47,815 nucleotides of DNA from CAKSQF01 sp051867925 (GCA_051867925.1 JBJDZI010000078.1:1-47815); one strand, 5' to 3'. Shown: positions 10,882 through 19,515, numbered from the stretch's first letter. Numbers and translations are program-made. The notes: generated by a model not told the origin, from the letters alone.

Positions 10882-10910
10882 ATCTCTCTCCTTTCAAAAT
10901 TGTTTGCTCG

Positions 10911-10940
10911 TAAGAAAATAAGGGCGTGTTTCACACGCCC
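10911..10940 (-). terminator. Intrinsic terminator of yceD-rpmF
   Basis: The stem GGGCGTGT/ACACGCCC with a GAA loop is followed by TTATTTTCTT on the minus strand, 15 bases after the rpmF stop. Confidence 0.88.
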
Positions 10941-10955
10941 CTATTGCGGTCGAAG

Positions 10956-11138
10956 TCAAGCCTCGGTTTTTACGATTTCCTTGCCGTGATATGTGCCGCA
11001 ATTCTTACAAACTCTGTGAGTCAGTACAAATTCGCCGCACTTAGGGCACTTCTGAATGCTGGGCGCAGTCAGCTTCCATACGTTCGAGCGTCTTTTGTCA
11101 CGTCTTGCCTTCGAAACTTTTCTCTTCGGAACTGCCAT
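10956..11138 (-). CDS. rpmF: 50S ribosomal protein L32
   Basis: Sixty-residue large-subunit protein starting MAVPKRKVSKARRDKRRSN, with the zinc-ribbon pairs CPKCG and CKNCG and the C-terminal TYHGKEIV typical of L32. GGAGG stands eight bases before the ATG. It follows yceD on the same transcript, the usual yceD-rpmF pairing. Confidence 0.97.
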   Translation of the reverse strand: MAVPKRKVSKARRDKRRSNVWKLTAPSIQKCPKCGEFVLTHRVCKNCGTYHGKEIVKTEA

Positions 11139-11197
11139 CTTTACACCTCCAGTTGGTTACACTTTCAACATACTTATACAGTATAGCACAAATTTTC

Positions 11198-11701
11198 TCA
11201 TTTGTCAAGTAGTTTTTGCAAAATAGCGAGCCTTGGATCAATTTCTTTTTTCGGGCAATCGCAATCGCCCTCATTGAGATCCTTACCGCACTTGGTACAA
11301 AGCCCCTTGCAGTCCTCTTTGCAAACGAAAGTATAGGGAAACTCCAGCATAATCGCCTCGAGGAGTGGAGAATCGAGGTCGATTTTTTGATCTTCGATCA
11401 TCAGGTAGTCGTCGTTCTCTTCGGTTTGATTTTGGAGAGACTGTTTGGTTGCCAGAACCTTGTGGATGTTCAGCGTAAAGAGGCGGGAAATATCCTTCCA
11501 ACAGCGGGAGCAGTGGGTATCAAAGGGAACTTCTGCCACGGCGTCCAGCACCTGATAACCGTCATGGTTGACGATCGCACCGCTTATGCGGATGTCACCC
11601 GTAAAATGAATATCGTTGAAATCCTCGGGAGCGGGCGTGAGATAATCCAGCACGATCTCGCGGACTTCACCCTTCAGCATAGGGCGGACATCAATCAGCA
11701 T
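11198..11701 (-). CDS. yceD: YceD/DUF177 family protein
   Basis: DUF177 (YceD) protein, 167 residues, linked in bacteria to large-subunit rRNA processing or accumulation. The body carries the CSRC pair near residue 85, then LEFPYTFVCKEDCKGLCTKCGKDLN, the family's second cysteine cluster, and a C-terminal DPRLAILQKLLDK helix. AAAGGAAATT precedes the ATG. It is the first gene of yceD-rpmF, under a perfect sigma-A promoter 41 bases upstream. Confidence 0.93.
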   Translation of the reverse strand: MLIDVRPMLKGEVREIVLDYLTPAPEDFNDIHFTGDIRISGAIVNHDGYQVLDAVAEVPFDTHCSRCWKDISRLFTLNIHKVLATKQSLQNQTEENDDYLMIEDQKIDLDSPLLEAIMLEFPYTFVCKEDCKGLCTKCGKDLNEGDCDCPKKEIDPRLAILQKLLDK

Positions 11702-11741
11702 AGGAATTTCCTTTCTTCTTAACTATACAAGGCTTCGCTCT

Positions 11742-11770
11742 ATTATACAAAAAATAAAACCGTTTGTCAA
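11742..11770 (-). promoter_or_regulatory. Sigma-A promoter of yceD-rpmF
   Basis: TTGACA (11765-11770) and TATAAT (11742-11747) are separated by 17 bases on the minus strand. Confidence 0.92.
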
Positions 11771-11866
11771 GTGCGTTTTTTGAAAAAAAGCGGATTTTTT
11801 ATCGCGGATCAAAAAAGAACCGCGGTGAAGCGGCAAAAAGCATATGGGTAAAAAATCTCTTCCGAA

Positions 11867-11894
11867 AGACCGCCTTCTTTCAAGAAGGGGGTCT
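11867..11894. repeat. 28-bp palindrome flanking MITE copy 2 (left)
   Basis: Inverted repeat AGACCGCCTTCTT / AAGAAGGGGGTCT with a two-base loop. An almost identical palindrome lies on the other side of the MITE-like element at 12058-12085, so the element is bracketed by a directly repeated hairpin. Confidence 0.75.
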
Positions 11895-12058
11895 CAGCGT
11901 GTCGAAAAAGTCTTTTAGAAAATCGAGAGGAGGGCGAAACCATATAGGACGCCGAAGTTTTCGTAGCTGTCGCATAGCGACTGCTACACTCCTCATCGAG
12001 CTCTCCTCCCACTTCCTTGGCTGACGGCTTTCTAAATTTAAGTTTAACGACAGTCTGA
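11894..12058 (+). mobile_element. MITE-like element, copy 2 (complete, 165 bp)
   Basis: The left end TCAGCGTGTCGAAAAAG and right end CGACAGTCTGA are terminal inverted repeats shared with the copy at 25550-25711. The interior keeps GCCGAAGTTTT, CCTTGGCTGACGG and TCTAAATTT. The central hairpin (11963-11987) reads GTAGCTGTCGC/GCGACTGCTAC here but GTAGCAACCGC/GCGGTTGCTAC in the other copies, so both arms changed together. There is no reading frame; any movement would need a transposase supplied elsewhere. It fills the spacer between yceD and sigF. Confidence 0.75.
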
Positions 12059-12085
12059 GACCACCTTCTTTCAAGAAAGGGGTCT
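12058..12085. repeat. 28-bp palindrome flanking MITE copy 2 (right)
   Basis: AGACCACCTTCTT / AAGAAAGGGGTCT, a near copy of the palindrome at 11867-11894. It lies ten bases beyond the sigF stop and could double as its terminator, although no U-run follows on the minus strand. Confidence 0.7.
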
Positions 12086-12094
12086 GAAGAAAAA

Positions 12095-12802
12095 TCACAG
12101 TGCCTCTCGGAGCAGGTTCAGAATTTTCTTTTCCTCCCGTGATACTTTCACTTGGGAAAGTCCAAGGGCATTGCCTACCTGCTGTTGGGACAGCCGATGG
12201 TAGTAGCGCAGGCGAATGATCTGCTGTTGGTCGGGGGTAAGCCGCGAGATGGCTTGCTCCAGCGCGATATGATCGGTCAGCCGATCCAGAGGAGCATCGG
12301 GATCGGCAATGAAATTTTCCAAAGGCGCGCCGTCCTCGCCGCCAACCGTTTCGCTGAGGGAGCGAACGGGACCTGCCGCATCCAGCGCAGTGACGATTTC
12401 CTCGGTGGTGTAGCCCGTCAGTTCCGAAAGTTCTCCGATGGTCGGCTCCCGCCCTTCCCGGCGGGAAAATTGCTCCCGTTCCCGCATCAGGTGCATCGCA
12501 CGGGTACGGATGGTGCGGGATACCTTGATCATTCCGTCATCCCTAAGGTGTCGGCGGATCTCTCCGATGATCAGCGGGACGGCGTAGGTGGAAAACATAC
12601 ATCCGAAGGAAAAATCAAAGGATCTTGCCGCGCGGAGCAATCCGATAGAGCCGATCTGCACCAGATCCTCGTACTCCGTGCCCCGATCCCGAAAGCGGAG
12701 CGCCACCGATTTCACCAGTCCCATATTGTTTTCCACCAGCTCCGCCAGTGCGCACTCGTCTCCTTCGGCTACCTGCCGAAGCAGGGTATCGTTATCTGCC
12801 AT
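12095..12802 (-). CDS. sigF: Sporulation sigma factor sigma-F (SpoIIAC)
   Basis: RNA polymerase sigma factor that starts forespore-specific transcription; 235 residues, as in other SigF proteins. Region 2 reads EYEDLVQIGSIGLLRAARSFDFSFGCMFSTYAVPLIIGEIRRHLRDD, with the -10 recognition helix. Region 3 covers residues 90-145, and region 4 (LTPDQQQIIRLRYYHRLSQQQVGNALGLSQVKVSR) is at the C terminus. AAAGGATG precedes the ATG by eight bases. It is third in spoIIAA-spoIIAB-sigF, 43 bases after spoIIAB, and is held inactive by SpoIIAB. Confidence 0.96.
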   Translation of the reverse strand: MADNDTLLRQVAEGDECALAELVENNMGLVKSVALRFRDRGTEYEDLVQIGSIGLLRAARSFDFSFGCMFSTYAVPLIIGEIRRHLRDDGMIKVSRTIRTRAMHLMREREQFSRREGREPTIGELSELTGYTTEEIVTALDAAGPVRSLSETVGGEDGAPLENFIADPDAPLDRLTDHIALEQAISRLTPDQQQIIRLRYYHRLSQQQVGNALGLSQVKVSREEKKILNLLREAL

Positions 12803-12845
12803 ATCTGCTCATCCTTTCTGTCCGAGCAATTGATGAATTGCTCGG

Positions 12846-13298
12846 TTATGTAGAAGAGCTTCCGAACTGCATTTCAAAAGCAACGGTGGTACCCTTTCCC
12901 GGCTTGGATTTCACCGAGAACTTTTTCGAGAGCGACTTCATAATGGGCAGTCCCATGCCGCCGCGCTCACCTTCGGGGTCGGTGGTGTAGAGCGGTTGCA
13001 TACAGCGCTCCACATCCGCCATCCCACACCCGGAGTCCTTGATCCGCACCTTCAGCGCGCCCCTCGGTGTGACGCGGACGATGATCTTGATGTTGCCGAT
13101 CCCGGCGGCGCCCTTGTAAGCGTGGACGACGCAGTTGGTCACCGCCTCTGAGACCACCACCCGCAGATCCGACAGTTCCTCCAGGGTGGGATCCAGCCGT
13201 GCGGCAAAAGCGCAGACGATCTGGCGGGCGAACGCTTCGTTCTCAGACAGCGCAGGGAACTCTAACTGAAATCCGTTTTGTGTTTTTCTTTCCTTCAT
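12846..13298 (-). CDS. spoIIAB: Anti-sigma F factor and serine kinase SpoIIAB
   Basis: GHKL-fold protein that binds sigma-F and also phosphorylates SpoIIAA; 150 residues. The ATP-binding N box is VVSEAVTNCVVHAY (residues 47-60), the G1 box is IKDSGCGM (about 86-93), and GGMGLPIMKSL forms the G2 lid. Its ATG overlaps the spoIIAA stop by four bases (ATGA), so the antagonist pair is translationally coupled. Confidence 0.97.
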   Translation of the reverse strand: MKERKTQNGFQLEFPALSENEAFARQIVCAFAARLDPTLEELSDLRVVVSEAVTNCVVHAYKGAAGIGNIKIIVRVTPRGALKVRIKDSGCGMADVERCMQPLYTTDPEGERGGMGLPIMKSLSKKFSVKSKPGKGTTVAFEMQFGSSST

Positions 13299-13645
13299 GA
13301 TTTTGCAACCTCCTGTTGAGACTTTTCTGCTTTGAGTACGGGAATCAGCTTGTCCACTCCCGCAAGGGCGAGGATTTTCACCGTTTGGGGCGTAGGATTG
13401 GAGAGCTTTAATACCCCGCCGATCTCCCGCATTCGGGTGTATCGCCCGAGGATTAGTCCCAACCCCGAAGAATCCATAAAATCCACCCGGGAAAGCTCCA
13501 ATACCATCACGTGGGGGCGGGCGAGGAAAATCTCGCGGTCGATGGTTTCTCGGATGTATTTGGCACTGTGGTGATCAATGTCACCGTCGATGACCACCCA
13601 AAGGGTGTCGTCCTTTCTTTGACAGGTTACGCCTGCAATTTCCAT
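13295..13645 (-). CDS. spoIIAA: Anti-sigma F factor antagonist SpoIIAA
   Basis: STAS-domain protein whose unphosphorylated form displaces sigma-F from SpoIIAB; 116 residues. The phosphorylation loop is DFMDSSGLGLILGRY with the expected phosphoserine at Ser60. It is first in the sigma-F operon. A sigma-H type promoter would be expected, but the upstream DNA is repeat-rich and I found no convincing sigma-H match. Confidence 0.97.
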   Translation of the reverse strand: MEIAGVTCQRKDDTLWVVIDGDIDHHSAKYIRETIDREIFLARPHVMVLELSRVDFMDSSGLGLILGRYTRMREIGGVLKLSNPTPQTVKILALAGVDKLIPVLKAEKSQQEVAKS

Positions 13646-13675
13646 AATTCTGCCTTTCTGTTGTTTTATTTTTTC

Positions 13676-13830
13676 TTGGGAAACTTTTGAAAAAGTTTCC
13701 CAAACTCTTCATAATTTTTTGAAATCGACAATGTTTGTCGATTTGTTTCCCACAGTCATTTTTCCAAAAGTTTTTGGAGATCCAAAAAACTTTTTTCAAA
13801 AAGGTTCTTGGCGGGGTTGGGATAGTGCAA
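13676..13830. repeat. Palindrome-rich spacer between valS and spoIIAA
   Basis: Contains the stem TTGGGAAACTTTT/AAAGTTTCCCAA (13676-13703), the stem AAATCGACA/TGTCGATTT (13722-13744), then CCAAAAGTTTTTGGAG and CTTTTTTCAAAAAGGTTCTTGG words that match, in reverse complement, the family 2 repeats at 2128-2250 and 25425-25549. The first hairpin is followed on the spoIIAA-coding strand by GAAAAAATAAA rather than a U-run, so it should not stop spoIIA transcription. Confidence 0.6.
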
Positions 13831-13868
13831 AGCCCTGCTCCGGGGCAGAGCCCTTACACCGTATCCCC

Positions 13869-13908
13869 AAAAAAGCCGTGGTGTCCTGCGAATACAGGAT
13901 ACCACGGC
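13869..13908 (-). terminator. Intrinsic terminator of valS
   Basis: A 14-bp stem (GCCGTGGTATCCTG pairing with CAGGACACCACGGC, one mismatch) is followed by TTTTTT on the minus strand, 28 bases beyond the valS stop. Confidence 0.92.
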
Positions 13909-13936
13909 TCTTCTGCAAAATTTGTCAGAATAGGGG

Positions 13937-16594
13937 TCAGGATTTAATTTTTTTCAGCGCGTCCTCGGTCTTTGCCAGAGTGTCGGCATACTTCTTCATT
14001 TTTTCCTTCTCACCGTTGACTACGGCTTCAGGGGCTTTGGCAACGAAACCGGGATTGGACAGTTTCTTTTCGATGCGGGCAATCTCACCCTTCAGTTTTT
14101 CGATCTCGGTAGCAAGCCGTGCGGCTTCCTTGTCCAGATCGATGATCTCGGCAAGCGGGATGAAGAAGGTGGCGCTGTCGGTGACGATCTGTACGGCGGT
14201 GTCATCGGAGTGCGCGCGGCAAACGGTGACCGATGCGGCGGATGCCAGCTTTTCGAAGAACTTCGCTGTCTTGGGAGCGAAGAGGTCAGTGTTCTCGGTG
14301 ACGATAAAGAGGGCAGCCTTCTTGGAAGGCGGAACGTTCATTTCGGCGCGGCGATTGCGGATGGCGCGAATGGCGGTGATCAGCGCCTCCATCTGCTTTT
14401 CCTCAGCAGGGAATGAGAGCGCGTCGCAGGCTTTCGGCCAATTGGTTACCATGATCGACTCGCCGCTGTGAGGCAGGGTCTGCCAAATCTCCTCGGTGAT
14501 GAAGGGGAGGTAGGGATGGAGCAGTTCCATCGTGCGGGAGAGAACGTAGCAGAGTACATTCTGCGCAACCTTGTTGGATGCGGAGCCCTTGTCGTTCAAA
14601 CGGGGCTTCACCAACTCGATATACCAGTCGCAGAAGACATCCCACAGGAAATCGTAGAGTTTGGACAGAGCGATGCCCAGTTCGAAATGATCCAGATTGG
14701 AGGTCACTTCGCCGATCAGCGTGTTCAGCTTGGAAAGGATCCAGCGATCCTCCACTTCCAGCTCCTCGGTGGCGGGCAGAGATGCCTCTTCGATGTCCAG
14801 ATTCATCAGGACGAAGCGTGCGGCGTTCCAGATCTTGTTGTTGAAGTTGCGGGCTGCCTCAATCTTCTCGTCGGAGAAGCGCATATCACTGCCGGGTGCG
14901 TTGCCGGTGGTCAGAGCGAAACGAAGTGCGTCTGCGCCGTATTGGTCGATGATCTCCAACGGGTCGATGCCGTTGCCCAAAGACTTGGACATCTTCCGTC
15001 CCTGTGCATCACGCACCAGACCGTGGATGAATACGGTAGAGAAGGGTGCTTTACCGGTGTGGGTCAGACCGGAGAAAATCATTCTCGATACCCAGAAGGA
15101 GATGATGTCATAGCCGGTGACCAGCACATTGGTGGGATAGTATTTTTCAAATTCAGCGGTCTTCTCGGGCCAGCCCAAAGTGGTAAAGGGCCAGAGTGCG
15201 GAGGAGAACCAAGTGTCCAGCACATCCTCGTCAGCCCGCATCGGTGCGCCGCAATGAGGGCAGACAGTCAGTTCTTCCTCGGAAACCTCCATCTTGCCGC
15301 AGGCATCACAGTAGTAGGCGGGAATGCGATGTCCCCACCAAAGCTGACGGGAAATGCACCAGTCGTGGACGTTTTCCATCCATCTGTTATAATTATTGGT
15401 AAACCGTTCGGGAACGAAACGGATGTCACCGTCTGCAACAACATCCAGCGCAGGACCTGCCAGAGGCTCCATCTTCACGAACCATTGATTGGAGGTGAGA
15501 GGTTCAACGGTGGTGCCGCAACGGTAGCAGGTACCCACATTGTGGGCGTGGGGAACGACCTTGACCAGGAAGCCTGCGGCATCCAGATCGGCGACCATTG
15601 CCTTGCGGGCTTCGTAGCGATCCATGCCGTGATAGGGTGTGTCGGGAGAGCTGATCTTGGCGTCACCGTCCATGATCACGATCTGAGGCAGATCATGCCG
15701 CTGACCTACCAAGAAGTCGTTGGGGTCGTGAGCAGGAGTGATCTTTACGCAACCGGTACCAAAGTCTTTCTCCACGTAATCGTCGGCGATCACGGGAATC
15801 TTGCGTCCCACCAGAGGCAGATACAGGAACTTGCCGACCAGATGCGCATAGCGCTCGTCTTCGGGATTGACTGCCACGGCGGTGTCGCCCAGCATAGTCT
15901 CGGGACGGGTGGTGGCGACCTCCACGAAGCCGTTGGGGTCGCTCATATCAAAGCTTCCGTCTTCCTTCAGAATGGGATAGCGGATGTGCCAGAAATTTCC
16001 CTGTTGCTCAGTGTACTCTACCTCCGCGTCCGAGAGGGCGGTGCGGCAATGCGGACACCAGTTGATGATGCGGTTGCCGCGGTAGATGATGCCGTCGTTG
16101 TATAGATTTACGAAAACCTTCTTCACCGCGCGGGAACAGCCGGGATCCATCGTGAAGCGTTCGCGGGTCCAGTCGCAGGAGGAACCCAGCTTCTTCAGCT
16201 GGCTGATGATGCGGTTGCCGTACTGATTTTTCCAATCCCAGACGCGCTCGAGGAATTTCTCGCGCCCCAGATCGTAGCGAGTGATTCCTTCGTTTTTGCG
16301 GAGCTGTTCCTCTACCTTGATCTGAGTAGCGATGCCCGCGTGGTCGGTGCCGGGGAGCCAAAGAGCAGAGTAGCCCTGCATTCTCTTGTAACGGATGAGG
16401 ACATCCTGCAGAGTTTCGTCCAAGGCGTGACCCATGTGAAGCTGTCCCGTGACATTGGGGGGGGGGATGACGATGGTGAAAGCGGGTTTGCCGTCGTTGA
16501 CGTCGGGGGTAAAATAGCCCTTGTCATTCCAGAATTTGTAGAGCCGATCTTCCAGTTCGGCAGGGGAATACTGTTTTGCCAGTTCTTTTTTCAT
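13937..16594 (-). CDS. valS: Valyl-tRNA synthetase
   Basis: Class I synthetase charging tRNA-Val, 885 residues. The HIGH signature is in PPPNVTGQLHMGHA near residue 45. The CP1 editing domain (about 170-390) contains TTRPETMLGDTAVAV. KMSKS is in GRKMSKSLGNGIDPL (about 525). The anticodon-binding domain follows, and the C-terminal 70 residues form the coiled-coil arm (LATEIEKLKGEIARIEKKL). The start is set by AAGGAGAACGCAT before the ATG at 16594; an upstream in-frame ATG at 16666 lies between the T-box terminator and the gene and has no ribosome binding site. Expression is governed by the T-box leader. Confidence 0.98.
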   Translation of the reverse strand: MKKELAKQYSPAELEDRLYKFWNDKGYFTPDVNDGKPAFTIVIPPPNVTGQLHMGHALDETLQDVLIRYKRMQGYSALWLPGTDHAGIATQIKVEEQLRKNEGITRYDLGREKFLERVWDWKNQYGNRIISQLKKLGSSCDWTRERFTMDPGCSRAVKKVFVNLYNDGIIYRGNRIINWCPHCRTALSDAEVEYTEQQGNFWHIRYPILKEDGSFDMSDPNGFVEVATTRPETMLGDTAVAVNPEDERYAHLVGKFLYLPLVGRKIPVIADDYVEKDFGTGCVKITPAHDPNDFLVGQRHDLPQIVIMDGDAKISSPDTPYHGMDRYEARKAMVADLDAAGFLVKVVPHAHNVGTCYRCGTTVEPLTSNQWFVKMEPLAGPALDVVADGDIRFVPERFTNNYNRWMENVHDWCISRQLWWGHRIPAYYCDACGKMEVSEEELTVCPHCGAPMRADEDVLDTWFSSALWPFTTLGWPEKTAEFEKYYPTNVLVTGYDIISFWVSRMIFSGLTHTGKAPFSTVFIHGLVRDAQGRKMSKSLGNGIDPLEIIDQYGADALRFALTTGNAPGSDMRFSDEKIEAARNFNNKIWNAARFVLMNLDIEEASLPATEELEVEDRWILSKLNTLIGEVTSNLDHFELGIALSKLYDFLWDVFCDWYIELVKPRLNDKGSASNKVAQNVLCYVLSRTMELLHPYLPFITEEIWQTLPHSGESIMVTNWPKACDALSFPAEEKQMEALITAIRAIRNRRAEMNVPPSKKAALFIVTENTDLFAPKTAKFFEKLASAASVTVCRAHSDDTAVQIVTDSATFFIPLAEIIDLDKEAARLATEIEKLKGEIARIEKKLSNPGFVAKAPEAVVNGEKEKMKKYADTLAKTEDALKKIKS

Positions 16595-16681
16595 ATGCGT
16601 TCTCCTTATCTTCATTACCATTTTACACGATTCGGATTCAGGACGATTGCGGCTTACCGAAGGCAAAGGGCGTTACCAACG

Positions 16682-16930
16682 AAAAAACACCTACGTCCTC
16701 GTTACAGGACGCAGATGCGCGGTACCACCTGTATTCGCCGATCAAAGCGGCGCTCCTTTGTAAGACCTATCAGTCTCATTTGCTGTAACGGGCAACCCCG
16801 TCGTTCCTTACTGTGGGTTCGGGAACGCCGCTCCCGGACTACTTCACGACCGCTGCCTGCGACGGTTCCAGCCGATGCCGTCACTCTCTGTAAGGCGGGG
16901 GAGATCGCTACTCCTTCCGTTCATTGCGTT
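16682..16930 (-). promoter_or_regulatory. T-box riboswitch leader of valS
   Basis: Leader RNA that senses uncharged tRNA-Val. Read on the minus strand it has an AGAGAG motif and the CGGCTGGAACCG apical motif of stem I, a stem I base of CUCCC/GGGAG, the T-box core GGUGGUACCGCG (16718-16730), and an overlapping intrinsic terminator (CAUCUGCGUCCU/AGGACGUAGGUG followed by UUUUUU). The likely specifier lies in GAAGUAGUCC just inside the stem I base; GUA fits best, GUC is possible. Uncharged tRNA should stabilise the antiterminator and allow valS transcription. Confidence 0.93.
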
Positions 16931-16936
16931 TTTGCA

Positions 16937-16965
16937 ATTATAACACAATTTTTCAAGTTTGTCAA
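16937..16965 (-). promoter_or_regulatory. Sigma-A promoter of the valS T-box transcript
   Basis: TTGACA (16960-16965) and TATAAT (16937-16942) are 17 bases apart on the minus strand, directly upstream of the T-box RNA. Confidence 0.93.
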
Positions 16966-17057
16966 CACCTCCGTCTAATTTTGGTAAGGATTTTTTCACA
17001 ATTTAGTGTTAAAATAATAACAAAACCCCTCGCACGGTACAATTCTGCCGTCAGGGC

Positions 17058-17086
17058 TTGACAAAATGCGACGGTTTGTGTATAAT
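17058..17086 (+). promoter_or_regulatory. Sigma-A promoter of the LtaS-like gene
   Basis: TTGACA (17058-17063) and TATAAT (17081-17086) with a 17-base spacer; the start codon is 64 bases further on. It diverges from the valS promoter across about 90 bp. Confidence 0.92.
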
Positions 17087-17150
17087 AACTTCGTATGCAG
17101 TAATTTGACTTTATACAGATCGGAAGATCGAACCTTACGAGGAGACTGTT

Positions 17151-19328
17151 ATGTTTGTTGAATTTTCTATTGAAAGGAAAAAAGAATATTGGCTGCTGAG
17201 CCTGCTGGCATCGGTATTATGCACGCTTTTGGGTGTGGCGATGGATGTGGGTCTTGCGGATTCCATTTGGATCGGCATCCTGCTTTTGCTGGCTTTGAAC
17301 GTGCGGATCCACTTCAAGGATGAGACTCCCTCATTCGTTGGACCGCTGATTGCGGCACTTTTCTCATTTATTATATTCTATGAGGTGCAACTTGCGGTCG
17401 GTGCGTCCATTGATAAACTGAGCCTGCTGCTGGTCTTTCTGAACTTTTTGATCGTATTCGGACTCGTGCTGTTTATAGCGTCTGCCTGCGGCAATTTGTC
17501 CGTTGCGCTGATCAGCGTCAACGTGGTGCTGGTGATCCTTGGCATCGCCAACAATTTTGTGGTGCAATCCCGCGGCGTGGAAATGCAGTTTTCCGATCTG
17601 TTTTCCATCGGAACGGCGGCAACCGTTGTGGGCGGTTACTCGTTTACGCTGAAGCCGTTCAGCGTGATGGCTGTTATGCTGACCGTGGTGCAGATCCTGT
17701 TCTTCAGCCTCAACCGATTGCCGAAGTTCAAAAAACTCCCCCTGCGGATCACCAGTCTGTCCACGGGAACGGTGTCCTTGCTGTTGGTGATCGCGCTGAT
17801 TTCCACCTCCACAGGTTCCGCGGCTATCGGATTTCAGCTGAAATCGTGGAAGCTGCAGCCTTCTACCTATAACGGATTTTTGCTGAATTTGCTCCATTCG
17901 GTATCCGCTACCTCCGTGGATGCCCCCGACGGGTATTCCCGCGAGGAACTGGATTCGCTGATCGGACAGTTCGGAGATACGACTGCTCCTCCCGATACGA
18001 GCGATCCGGAGGTTCCTCCTATCACCAATGATCCCGATACCCCACCTCAGACCGGGGACAAGGAGGAGAAAAAGAAGCCGAATATCATCGTCATTATGAA
18101 CGAAACCTTCTCCGATCTGACCGGACTTGCCGAAGCGGTCAAGCCGGGAGAGAATATCATGATGGTGGACGTTCCGGTGCTTCCGTTTTACAGTTCGCTG
18201 TCAGGCGATGCCTCCAACGTTGCCAAAGGCTGGGCGATGGCGTCTGTTTTCGGCGGAAATACCGCAAACTCTGAATTTGAGTTTCTGACCTCCAATTCCA
18301 TGGCGTTCCTGCCTCAGAATACCGTTGCGTACAGCCTTTATCTGGATCAGACCAACAGTTTCTCCATCGTGGACATTATGAGAGCCGCCGGTTATCGCAC
18401 CATCGGTATGCACCCCGAGATCGGCTCGAACTGGAAGCGAAATCAGATCTATTCCTATTTCGGTTTTGACGAGACCTATTTTCTGGAGACCAACGCCAAC
18501 GGGGTGTCCACCTTCGTCAACGGTAACGCATTGACCGACAGTGAACTGTATCGCGGACACGTCAGCGACAGCACCGTTTATCAGCGGATTATCGAGATGT
18601 ACGAAAACAAGGAAGAGGGCGACTCGCTCTTCACTTTCGCCGTTACGATGCAGAATCACGGTGGATATACTACCTCCGGCTTTGACTATACCGTTCATCT
18701 GAATTCAGAGGGCGGCGGCAAAGCGGTGGACGAATATCTTTCTTCCATGAAAAATGCCGATGCGGCGTTGCAGGAGCTGATCACTTATTTCGAGGCACAG
18801 GAAGAAGAAACGCTGATCGTTTTGTTCGGCGATCATCAACCCAGCCTTCCCGCATCCTTCTACAGCACTTGTTTGGGTGTTACTGAAGAAGGGGAAACTA
18901 TATCGACCACCGAAGCCCTGCAGGTCAAATATGTGATCCCCTATCTCTACTGGGGCAATTTCGATTTTGAAACCGAGTTTTGCGATCTGACCAGTATCAA
19001 CTATCTGTCCTCCCATATGCTGGAGATTGCAGGCGTTGACAAGACCCGCTATATGGAACTGCTGGATATGATCGAAGCAGAGATTCCCGCCATCAACTCT
19101 TTCGGCTGGTGGGACAAAAATCTGAAATTCCACAGTTTTATGGAAGAAGACAGCGATATGGTTCAGGAACTTCGCCTATACAAATATTTGCAGTACAACC
19201 GTCTGTTCGACTTGCCGGAAGATAAACTGACCGATCTGTTCTTGCCCGCCGCAGGTGTAGGAGATTCCGAGCAAAGCGGTATACTTCCCAGTTATGTGAG
19301 CCGCAAGAAGAGAATTGATAATTCCTAA
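17151..19328 (+). CDS. LTA synthase-type membrane sulfatase (phosphoglycerol transferase)
   Basis: Membrane enzyme of the LtaS/sulfatase superfamily, which transfers glycerol-phosphate from phosphatidylglycerol to build lipoteichoic acid or a related polymer outside the membrane. At 725 residues it has about six hydrophobic segments (15-35, 40-52, 64-84, 90-110, 118-136, 172-188, plus 206-220), an acidic Pro/Thr-rich linker (275-305) and an extracellular sulfatase domain from KKPNIIVIMNETFSD (310-322). Metal ligand Glu318 and the catalytic Thr371 in FGGNTANSEFEFLT are present, as is FGDHQPSLP late in the domain. GAGGAG precedes the ATG. It is a single gene; the family's paralogues differ in substrate, so polymer synthesis is likely rather than certain. 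Confidence 0.9.
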   Translation: MFVEFSIERKKEYWLLSLLASVLCTLLGVAMDVGLADSIWIGILLLLALNVRIHFKDETPSFVGPLIAALFSFIIFYEVQLAVGASIDKLSLLLVFLNFLIVFGLVLFIASACGNLSVALISVNVVLVILGIANNFVVQSRGVEMQFSDLFSIGTAATVVGGYSFTLKPFSVMAVMLTVVQILFFSLNRLPKFKKLPLRITSLSTGTVSLLLVIALISTSTGSAAIGFQLKSWKLQPSTYNGFLLNLLHSVSATSVDAPDGYSREELDSLIGQFGDTTAPPDTSDPEVPPITNDPDTPPQTGDKEEKKKPNIIVIMNETFSDLTGLAEAVKPGENIMMVDVPVLPFYSSLSGDASNVAKGWAMASVFGGNTANSEFEFLTSNSMAFLPQNTVAYSLYLDQTNSFSIVDIMRAAGYRTIGMHPEIGSNWKRNQIYSYFGFDETYFLETNANGVSTFVNGNALTDSELYRGHVSDSTVYQRIIEMYENKEEGDSLFTFAVTMQNHGGYTTSGFDYTVHLNSEGGGKAVDEYLSSMKNADAALQELITYFEAQEEETLIVLFGDHQPSLPASFYSTCLGVTEEGETISTTEALQVKYVIPYLYWGNFDFETEFCDLTSINYLSSHMLEIAGVDKTRYMELLDMIEAEIPAINSFGWWDKNLKFHSFMEEDSDMVQELRLYKYLQYNRLFDLPEDKLTDLFLPAAGVGDSEQSGILPSYVSRKKRIDNS

Positions 19329-19484
19329 GAAAAAGCCCCATACCATACCGAGGGAAGGAGAAAACCATCGGAGGTGCCGAAATTTTTCCCGTAGCAACCG
19401 CTCCGCGGTTGCTACAACGCTCGCGCTCCCAACCCCTTTCCTTGGCTGGCGGTACTCTAAATTTGTAGTTTATCGACAGACTGA
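19325..19484 (+). mobile_element. MITE-like element, copy 3 (left end degenerate)
   Basis: It starts within the stop region of the LtaS-like gene, where the left terminal repeat is reduced to TAAGAAAAAG, then continues CCCCATACCATACCGAGGGAAGGAGAAA, identical to the reverse complement of the copy at 25550-25711. The central hairpin GTAGCAACCGC/GCGGTTGCTAC is at 19391-19415, followed by CCTTGGCTGGCGG and CTCTAAATTT, and the right end is CGACAGACTGA. No coding capacity. Confidence 0.75.
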
Positions 19485-19513
19485 AAAAGAACCCCCCTCG
19501 GGGTTCTTTTTTC
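19484..19513. terminator. Bidirectional intrinsic terminator
   Basis: The AAGAACCCC/GGGGTTCTT stem is flanked by A-rich DNA on the left and TTTTTT on the right. It ends the plus-strand LtaS-like gene and, three bases beyond its stop, the minus-strand fucU. Confidence 0.88.
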
Positions 19514-19515
19514 GG

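Noticed and set aside
11894..12058. The MITE-like repeats as CRISPR repeats
   Set aside because: Copies are dispersed over 25 kb, about 160 bp long, in both orientations and with no regular spacers.
13646..13760. Sigma-H promoter for the spoIIA operon
   Set aside because: The only GAAT-type word overlaps the ribosome binding site and start codon; the remaining DNA is repeat-derived and gives no convincing match.
14468..16105. 545-codon plus-strand open frame opposite valS
   Set aside because: Antisense shadow of a full-length conserved synthetase; no ribosome binding site or recognisable domain.
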